Source of the DNA: Salimicrobium album
GTDB taxonomy: Bacteria > Bacillota > Bacilli > Bacillales > Halobacillaceae
Assembly: GCF_900107115.1 (NCBI RefSeq)
Contig: NZ_FNOS01000004.1
Location: forward strand, 266,023 to 330,022
DNA length: 64,000 nucleotides
Reading direction: 5' to 3'
Position numbers and translations under genes: made by a program
The notes under the pieces: model-generated
Told to the model about the DNA's origin: nothing
What the model saw: only the letters and a program-made list of their open reading frames with translations
Database searches by the model: none
Part shown: in pieces, positions 58,917-64,000 of the stretch
Numbering within the stretch: the first letter of the stretch is position 1
Layout of the letters: every line of letters begins with the position of its first letter

Positions 58917-59477
58917 TAATGCTACAATGAAAGGTGCATTGTTTTTCTGATTGAGAAATTCGTACTTGAGTACGTGAACCGAACGCTGATCAAGATTTCC
59001 GGCGTATTCCATCACTTTTTCTTTCTCTTTTTTTCCACCTTCATGACCGTGGTAGACGACGAGGACTACGAGACCGCCTTTTTCCATAACTGAAAGGATA
59101 TTATCGATGGCTTCAATGGTGTGCTCGGGGGTAGTAACGACGGTTTTATCGCTTCCCGGCAGAAACCCCAGGTTAAAGATGGCCCCTCTGATATTCGGAT
59201 GACGCTCCTCCGGTATGTATTTCAGCGCTTCTGCGTGAGACGCTTCATTTAAAGTCACCTGATGAACCGAGTTATTCTCTTTCAGTCTGGCAGCTGTAGC
59301 TTCTATTGCGTCCTTCTGGATATCAAAGCCGTACACATGGCCGGACTCTTTTGTGAGACTGGCCAGAAAAAGAGTGTCGTGGCCGTTTCCGCAAGTAGCA
59401 TCAATGGCTATATCCCCTTCGGTTACTGCTTTCTTCATCAGTTCGTGTGAAAAGGGGAGGACTCTGTCGAGATTCAT
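58905..59477 (-). CDS. mnmM: tRNA U34 methyltransferase MnmM (YtqB)
   Basis: A 190-residue class I SAM-dependent methyltransferase. SAM-binding motif I is AIDATCGNGHDTLFLAS, motif II GFDIQKDAIEA, and GAIFNLGFLPGSDKTVVT holds the catalytic-loop region. YtqB/MnmM methylates nm5s2U to mnm5s2U at the tRNA wobble position in Gram-positives lacking MnmC. GGAGGAGC precedes the start. It is convergent with ytpB, sharing a terminator. Confidence 0.88.
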   Translation of the reverse strand: MNLDRVLPFSHELMKKAVTEGDIAIDATCGNGHDTLFLASLTKESGHVYGFDIQKDAIEATAARLKENNSVHQVTLNEASHAEALKYIPEERHPNIRGAIFNLGFLPGSDKTVVTTPEHTIEAIDNILSVMEKGGLVVLVVYHGHEGGKKEKEKVMEYAGNLDQRSVHVLKYEFLNQKNNAPFIVALEKA

Positions 59478-59527
59478 AATGCTCCTCCTTTAAAATAAAA
59501 TGGAGAAATCATTGTATCATATCAAAA

Positions 59528-59557
59528 AGAAAAACATCGCCTTTTTATTTCGACGAT
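59528..59557 (-). terminator. Terminator of the small basic protein gene
   Basis: On the minus strand ACATCG and CGATGT close a loop of about 15 bases, followed by TTTTCTTTTT; the stop codon is in the loop. Confidence 0.6.
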
Positions 59558-59676
59558 GTTTTACCTTTGGAAGATCCACGTTTGGACACTGTATTATAAG
59601 CTTTGCGAGCGTATCTTTTCGTTTTTTCCGGATTGCGTTTTGCGTAGGATACCGCTTTTCTGATTAAATTTTTCAT
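59545..59676 (-). CDS. 43-residue basic protein
   Basis: A complete short gene with GAGGTGAT at ideal distance before the ATG. The product (MKNLIRKAVSYAKRNPEKTK, then RYARKAYNTVSKR and a Ser/Lys tail) has about 15 Lys or Arg and a single acidic residue, so it is strongly basic and probably binds nucleic acid or membranes. An amphipathic helix covers residues 3-32. No family is recognised. A terminator follows at once. Function unknown. Confidence 0.65.
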   Translation of the reverse strand: MKNLIRKAVSYAKRNPEKTKRYARKAYNTVSKRGSSKGKTSSK

Positions 59677-59734
59677 TTTATCACCTCATATTTAGTCCTT
59701 CCCGCTGCAGGAGTTTCTGAAACACAGGAAACAG

Positions 59735-59763
59735 TTGACAAAGAGGGCTGTATTCATTAAGAT
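59735..59763 (+). promoter_or_regulatory. Sigma-A promoter of the leuS leader
   Basis: TTGACA (59735-59740), 17-base spacer, TAAGAT (59758-59763). Confidence 0.65.
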
Positions 59764-59774
59764 ACGGTTATAAT

Positions 59775-60000
59775 TGAGGCTGCGTGATAAGGGGAATAGT
59801 AGCAATCGAAAAAATACAGAGAGACAGCGGCCGGTGAAAGCTGTTTTTGATTCGTTGTGAACTCGCCCCTGTACTTAAAAGCACGTATCCCGGCTTATCC
59901 ACCGTTATCGGAACCGAGTGAGCGAAAAATTCGCTAATGTGGGTGGTACCGCGGGATACAGCCTCTCGTCCCATAATTATTGGGAGGGGAGGCTTTTTTT
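59775..60000 (+). ncRNA. T-box leader of leuS (tRNA-Leu sensing)
   Basis: The T-box itself is AATGTGGGTGGTACCGCGG (59936-59954). Upstream are the AGAGAGAC box and a specifier loop GTGAACTCG whose CTC triplet is a leucine codon. The terminator pairs AGCCTCTCGTCCC with GGGAGGGGAGGCT before a T run. Uncharged tRNA-Leu would stabilise the antiterminator and raise leuS transcription. Confidence 0.93.
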
Positions 60001-60099
60001 CTGGTTTTGAACAAATAGAAGAAAACTCGATCTGAGGTTTCAGGTTTGATGATTCCATATAGTAATGACACAGTACATAGTTGAACAGGAGGAAGGTAA

Positions 60100-62514
60100 A
60101 TGGCTTTTAATCATAAGAACATAGAGAAGAAATGGCAGACCTACTGGCTCGAGAATAAGGTGTTCAAATCCGAAACGGATACAGACAAAGAGAAGTTCTA
60201 TGCTCTGGATATGTTCCCTTATCCGTCCGGATCAGGTCTTCACGTCGGGCACCCGGAGGGGTATACAGCTACGGATATCCTCTCGAGAATGAAGCGGATG
60301 CAGGGGTATGAAGTACTTCACCCGATGGGATGGGACGCTTTCGGGCTACCGGCTGAGCAGCACGCTCTCGATACCGGGAATGATCCGGAAGAATTCACTG
60401 CGCACAACATCGAAACGTTCCGTCGACAGATCCAGGAACTCGGTTTCTCCTACGACTGGGACAGGGAAATTAACACGACGGATCCCGACTATTATAAATG
60501 GACGCAGTGGATTTTCCTTAAATTGTACGAAAGGGGACTCGCTTATATAGATGAAGTTCCTGTAAACTGGTGCCCGGCTCTCGGCACGGTTCTTGCCAAT
60601 GAAGAAGTGATCGATGGAAAGAGTGAGCGGGGCGACCATCCGGTGGAACGCCGGCCGATGAAACAATGGATGCTCAAAATCACTGCTTATGCGGACAGAC
60701 TGCTGGATGATCTTGAAGAACTGGACTGGCCGGAGAGCATTAAGGATATGCAGCGTAACTGGATCGGGAAATCCGAAGGTGCGGAAGTGGAATTCGATAT
60801 CGAAGGTTTCAATGAATCTTTCAAAGCGTTCACCACCCGGCCGGACACTCTTTTCGGTGCTACATATGCTGTGTTTGCCCCGGAACATCCTTACATTGAA
60901 AATATAACCGCCGAAGAACAGAAAGAAGCGGTCCAGAAATACGTTAACGAAGCAATGAATAAGAGCGATCTTGAAAGAACGGATCTTGCCAAAGGAAAAT
61001 CTGGCGTTTTTACGGGCGCTTATGCTGTCAACCCGGTTAATGGAAAGAAACTTCCGATCTGGGTAGCCGATTATGTCCTTATGAGCTACGGGAGCGGTGC
61101 AATCATGGCAGTTCCGGCTCATGATGAACGGGACTACGAATTCGCGCGTAAATTCGATCTTGAAATCATTCCGGTCGTCGAAGGAGGAGATGTGGAAGAG
61201 GAAGCTTATACGGGTGAAGGCCCCCACATCAATTCCGATTTTCTGAATGGACTTTATAAAGAGGAAGCAATAGATAAAGCGATCCAGTGGCTTGAAGAAA
61301 ACGGCAAAGGCCAAAAACAGACGACTTACCGTCTCCGTGACTGGCTGTTCAGCCGTCAGCGTTACTGGGGAGAACCGATACCTGTTATCCACTGGGAAGA
61401 CGGGTCTGTAACCGCAGTACCAGAAGAAGACCTTCCGATTGAACTGCCGAAGACGACGGAGATCAAACCGTCCGGTACGGGAGAATCGCCGCTTGCGAAT
61501 ATCAGTGACTGGGTGAACGTTACGGACCCTGAAACGGGAATGAAAGGGAAGAGAGAAACGAATACGATGCCTCAGTGGGCCGGCAGCTGCTGGTACTACC
61601 TGCGGTTTATCGATTCCGATAATGACGAAACGTTCGCGGATTACGAGAAGCTGAAAAAATGGCTCCCTGTAGATATCTACATCGGCGGCGCAGAACATGC
61701 CGTTCTGCATCTGCTCTACGCACGTTTCTGGCACAAAGTGCTTTACGATGCAGGAGTAGTACCGACGAAGGAACCTTTCCAGCAGCTGTTCAACCAGGGT
61801 ATGATTCTTGGTGAAGGCAACGAAAAAATGAGTAAATCGAAAGGGAACGTAGTTAACCCGGACGATATCATTCATACTCACGGAGCGGATACTCTTCGTC
61901 TTTATGAGATGTTTATGGGGCCGCTGGAGGCGTCTATCGCGTGGTCTGAAAACGGACTTGAAGGAGCGCGGCGTTTCCTTGACCGTGTGTGGAGAATCGT
62001 TTCTCCTGAAGGGAAGTTGAACCCTGCCATAAAAGAAGATGCAGATAAAGAAGCTCTGGAAAAAACGTATCATGAAACAGTGATGAAAGTGACGGAGAAC
62101 TTCGAAGATCTGCGTTTTAATACGGGTATTTCCCAAATGATGGTGTTCATTAATGACGCTTATAAAGCAGACGAGATCCCTAAAACCTTTATGGAAGGAT
62201 TCGTTAAACTGCTTTCCACTGTGGCGCCTCACGTCAGTGAAGAAATGTGGTCGAATCTTGGTCACGAGGGAACGATTGCGTACGAACCATGGCCGACGTT
62301 CGACCCTGAAAAACTCATAGAGGAAGAAGTTGAGATTGTCGTCCAGGTGATGGGGAAAGTCCGCGCCAAAATGATGGTGAACAAGGAAGCTTCTAAAGAA
62401 GATCTTGAAAAATCCGCCCTGGAACATGAAGAAGTCAAGCCGTGGCTTGAAGGGAAAACAGTAAGAAAAGTTATTGCCGTACCCGGAAAACTGGTTAATA
62501 TTGTAGCTGATTAA
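60100..62514 (+). CDS. leuS: Leucyl-tRNA synthetase
   Basis: An 804-residue class Ia synthetase. The HIGH motif is HVGHPEG (His48-His51), KMSKS is present near residue 576 ([11 protein letters not shown]), and the editing CP1 domain includes [15 protein letters not shown] and the conserved [10 protein letters not shown]. Length equals the Bacillus enzyme. AGGAGGAAGG is the ribosome site. Expression is set by the T-box upstream. The downstream rhodanese gene follows a terminator. Confidence 0.98.
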   Translation: MAFNHKNIEKKWQTYWLENKVFKSETDTDKEKFYALDMFPYPSGSGLHVGHPEGYTATDILSRMKRMQGYEVLHPMGWDAFGLPAEQHALDTGNDPEEFTAHNIETFRRQIQELGFSYDWDREINTTDPDYYKWTQWIFLKLYERGLAYIDEVPVNWCPALGTVLANEEVIDGKSERGDHPVERRPMKQWMLKITAYADRLLDDLEELDWPESIKDMQRNWIGKSEGAEVEFDIEGFNESFKAFTTRPDTLFGATYAVFAPEHPYIENITAEEQKEAVQKYVNEAMNKSDLERTDLAKGKSGVFTGAYAVNPVNGKKLPIWVADYVLMSYGSGAIMAVPAHDERDYEFARKFDLEIIPVVEGGDVEEEAYTGEGPHINSDFLNGLYKEEAIDKAIQWLEENGKGQKQTTYRLRDWLFSRQRYWGEPIPVIHWEDGSVTAVPEEDLPIELPKTTEIKPSGTGESPLANISDWVNVTDPETGMKGKRETNTMPQWAGSCWYYLRFIDSDNDETFADYEKLKKWLPVDIYIGGAEHAVLHLLYARFWHKVLYDAGVVPTKEPFQQLFNQGMILGEGNEKMSKSKGNVVNPDDIIHTHGADTLRLYEMFMGPLEASIAWSENGLEGARRFLDRVWRIVSPEGKLNPAIKEDADKEALEKTYHETVMKVTENFEDLRFNTGISQMMVFINDAYKADEIPKTFMEGFVKLLSTVAPHVSEEMWSNLGHEGTIAYEPWPTFDPEKLIEEEVEIVVQVMGKVRAKMMVNKEASKEDLEKSALEHEEVKPWLEGKTVRKVIAVPGKLVNIVAD

Positions 62515-62520
62515 TTATGC

Positions 62521-62552
62521 GCCTGTCCCTTTGCCCGGGGGCAGGCTTTTTT
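62521..62552 (+). terminator. Terminator of leuS
   Basis: GCCTGTCCC pairs with GGGGGCAGGC, followed by six T residues. Confidence 0.82.
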
Positions 62553-62617
62553 CTTGACTTCTAATGAAGATTTAATAGAATTACAATTGCAAAACCTAAA
62601 AAAGGAGGATGGTCAAC

Positions 62618-62932
62618 ATGAGTACTATTCCTGAAATGAACGGTGAAACACTCGAACAGAAGTTGAAAAACGGAGAAAATATAACAGTTATAGATGTGCG
62701 GGAAGACGAAGAAGTCGAAGAAGGTATGATTCCGGGAGCTAAACACGTCCGTTTAGGAGATCTGCAGGATAGATACACCGAACTGGATAAAGAGGACAAT
62801 CACGTAGTCGTCTGCCGTTCCGGAAGAAGAAGTATGAAAGCGTCCGAATTTCTTAAAGAGAACGGATTCACAACCGTTACCAATCTCGAAGGCGGTATGC
62901 TGGGATGGCCCGGAGACGTCAGCAAAAAATAA
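62618..62932 (+). CDS. Rhodanese-domain protein (YtwF-like)
   Basis: A 104-residue single rhodanese domain. The active-site Cys is in VVVCRSGRRSMKA (CxxGxR loop), with VIDVREDEEVEEGMIPGAKH as the typical first motif. Rhodaneses carry persulfide sulfur and may serve sulfur transfer for tRNA thiolation or cofactors. ATG 62618 follows AAAGGAGGA. The position after leuS recalls ytwF. A second, inactive-looking rhodanese fold follows 13 bases later. Confidence 0.87.
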   Translation: MSTIPEMNGETLEQKLKNGENITVIDVREDEEVEEGMIPGAKHVRLGDLQDRYTELDKEDNHVVVCRSGRRSMKASEFLKENGFTTVTNLEGGMLGWPGDVSKK

Positions 62933-62945
62933 AGAAGGTGAAAAG

Positions 62946-63281
62946 ATGATTTATTGGGGTGGGACAGCAGCTATCGCTCTGCTTTTGTTTATTACCACGC
63001 GTACAAAAGGAAGGAACGGGCTGCAGACCTTAAATGATAATGAAATCAGCGACAATGATTATTGTGTGATTGATATAAGAGACTATATTTCTGCACACCG
63101 CTCTCCTTATCCGGGAGCAGAGAACATCCCTCTCAGTTATCTGCCGAGAGAACTGAAGGAAAGATTCGACTGCCCGAAAGAAATTCTTCTCGTCACAGAT
63201 GACGAACGGGGAGCGGTAAAAGCCGCCAGACTGTTGAGAAAGAAAAGAGATCAGTCTGTATATTATGTGAAAGCTTCCTGA
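62946..63281 (+). CDS. Membrane-anchored rhodanese-fold protein lacking the active-site cysteine
   Basis: A 111-residue protein: an N-terminal membrane helix (about 2-19) and a rhodanese-like domain with YCVIDIRDYISAHRSPYPGA and LSYLPRELKERF. Where rhodaneses have the catalytic Cys loop, this one reads ILLVTDDERGAVKAARLL, so it cannot form the persulfide there. It is translated with the preceding active rhodanese (13-base gap, AAGAAGGTG). It may act as a structural partner or phosphate/redox sensor; this is speculative. Confidence 0.78.
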   Translation: MIYWGGTAAIALLLFITTRTKGRNGLQTLNDNEISDNDYCVIDIRDYISAHRSPYPGAENIPLSYLPRELKERFDCPKEILLVTDDERGAVKAARLLRKKRDQSVYYVKAS

Positions 63282-63296
63282 GAGAAGTGAAAAAGG

Positions 63297-63343
63297 AAAA
63301 AGCACAAAAACCGAAACCTGACGTTCGGTTTTTGTGCTTTTTG
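63297..63343 (+). terminator. Terminator after the rhodanese pair
   Basis: A 19-bp perfect stem, AAAAAGCACAAAAACCGAA with its complement, around an 8-base loop. Confidence 0.92.
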
Positions 63344-63531
63344 TATCGTGAGAAAAAGAGGATGATGGTATCCGAAAGTAATGAAGCGCAGGGCAAGGAA
63401 AAGAGGAACCCGTGAACATTCACATGCTTTATCCGGGTCAGTAATACCCTGTGTATGCGGGGTGTTGCCGGTATATTCATTAGCGCAAAATCATTATCGG
63501 TAAAAAATACAAATTAAATTTCAAAAAGTCA
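63344..63531. other. Gap before the rRNA promoters
   Basis: No gene or recognised motif apart from a weak inverted repeat (AACCCG...CGGGT, 63406-63439). AT content rises toward the promoters, as in rRNA upstream elements. Confidence 0.4.
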
Positions 63532-63636
63532 TTGACCTTCGAAGCTGTAGAGTGTAATATTGTTTTTGCTGCTTTGAAAGGCAGAAAAAACAGAGTGAAT
63601 TAATTGTTGACTTTCTGTAACTGAAAGTGGTACAAT
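63532..63636 (+). promoter_or_regulatory. Tandem rRNA promoters P1 and P2
   Basis: P1: TTGACC (63532-63537), 17 bases, TAATAT (63555-63560). P2: TTGACT (63607-63612), 18 bases, TACAAT (63631-63636). The AT-rich stretch upstream of P1 could be an UP element. The leader contains TGATC/GATCTTTGAAAAC-type boxA sequence (63661-63675). Confidence 0.82.
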
Positions 63637-63735
63637 AGTTTTGCTTCACATTAATAAGTAGATCTTTGAAAACTGAACAATGTTTATGCCATGCGTCAAT
63701 TTTTTGAACGAATTATGATTGAGCTAATCAATCTC

Positions 63736-64000
63736 TTTTATGGAGAGTTTGATCCTGGCTCAGGACGAACGCTGGCGGCGTGCCTAATACATGCAAGTCG
63801 AGCGCGGGAAGCGAGCAGAAGCCCTTCGGGGCGGACGCTCGTGGAACGAGCGGCGGACGGGTGAGTAACACGTGGGCAACCTGCCTGTAAGACCGGAATA
63901 ACCCCGGGAAACCGGGGCTAATGCCGGATAACCCAACGGTTCTCCTGAACCGATGGTAAAAGGATGGCTTCTTGCTATCGCTTACAGATGGGCCCGCGGC
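63736..64000 (+). rRNA. rrs: 16S ribosomal RNA, 5' part
   Basis: Begins with TTTTATGGAGAGTTTGATCC and the universal 8-27F region, followed by GACGAACGCTGGCGGCGTGC, TACATGCAAGTCGAGCG and GACGGGTGAGTAACACGTGG. About the first 265 bases are present, through V1 and into V2. The pattern is Bacillales. The mature 5' end is placed by analogy with B. subtilis, within a few bases. The gene continues beyond the window. Confidence 0.98.

Noticed and set aside
60346..62427. 693-codon open frame opposite leuS
   Set aside because: It is the exact antisense of leuS, caused by codon bias leaving few antisense stops; leuS is complete and certain.
1..64000. CRISPR arrays, prophage, complete insertion sequences, tRNA genes
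   Set aside because: Read on both strands; no regularly spaced repeats, transposase, integrase, phage structural genes or cloverleaf-like sequences were seen.

Overview
The window is chromosomal DNA from a low-to-mid GC Gram-positive endospore-former of the Bacillaceae, most likely a halophilic or haloalkaliphilic species. This rests on blocks of genes in Bacillus subtilis order (yutD-E-F-G, yutI/yuzD/yuzB/yutM, yumC/yumB/yuiB/yuiD, kapB/patB/yugI/yugJ/pgi, menFDHBEC, ytkD/pckA/metK/ytoA/ytpAB/ytqB/leuS), on acidic protein composition, on Na+-coupled transporters at the left edge, and on the 5' end of a typical Bacillales 16S rRNA at the right edge. Genus cannot be fixed from what is shown; Alkalicoccus or Salisediminibacterium-like bacilli are a guess only.

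Layout. 1-2.3 kb: end of an NhaC-type Na+/H+ antiporter, then an NSS-family amino-acid transporter with a 31-residue MetS-like small subunit. 2.4-7.0 kb: conserved yut/yuz block, including PgpA and Fe-S assembly proteins (NifU-like YutI, an A-type carrier). 7.0-8.6 kb: an AT-rich accessory patch with two overlapping unknown genes. 8.6-16.4 kb: two catabolic units, a murein-peptide cassette (DUF3870, DUF819 permease, dipeptide epimerase, NlpC/P60 endopeptidase) and a glycerate cassette (CdaR regulator, GntP permease, glycerate kinase); both have cre-like CcpA sites. 16.7-22.4 kb: a six-repeat Ltp-like surface protein, a cupin, an iron alcohol dehydrogenase, a DUF2339 membrane protein and a small AT-rich membrane protein. 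22.5-26.5 kb: an HssRS/HrtAB heme-sensing and heme-efflux system with matching operator repeats at both promoters. 26.5-39.7 kb: zinc-independent S14 under a perfect Zur box, redox enzymes (YumC, YumB), deoD, kapB, patB, GSP13, YugJ, pgi, trxA, plus two copies of an unknown structured intergenic repeat. 39.8-51 kb: a CGNR-type regulator, M42 peptidase, menI, menA and the complete menFDHBEC menaquinone operon. 51-63.3 kb: a Fur-box-controlled ferric reductase, ytkD, pckA, a SAM riboswitch with metK, ytoA, the ytpA/ytpB terpene pair, mnmM, a 43-residue basic protein, T-box leuS and two rhodanese-fold proteins. 63.5-64 kb: tandem rRNA promoters and the start of 16S rRNA.

Metabolic logic. Menaquinone (men genes) is the electron acceptor of the type II NADH dehydrogenase YumB and fits a heme-dependent respiratory lifestyle, which the heme-stress system protects. 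Iron (Fur), zinc (Zur), heme (HssR), carbon (CcpA/CcpN), SAM and tRNA-Leu control points can all be read from the DNA. The least explained parts are the paired structured repeat (36.8 and 39.1 kb), the six-repeat Ltp-like protein and the AT-rich gene pair.
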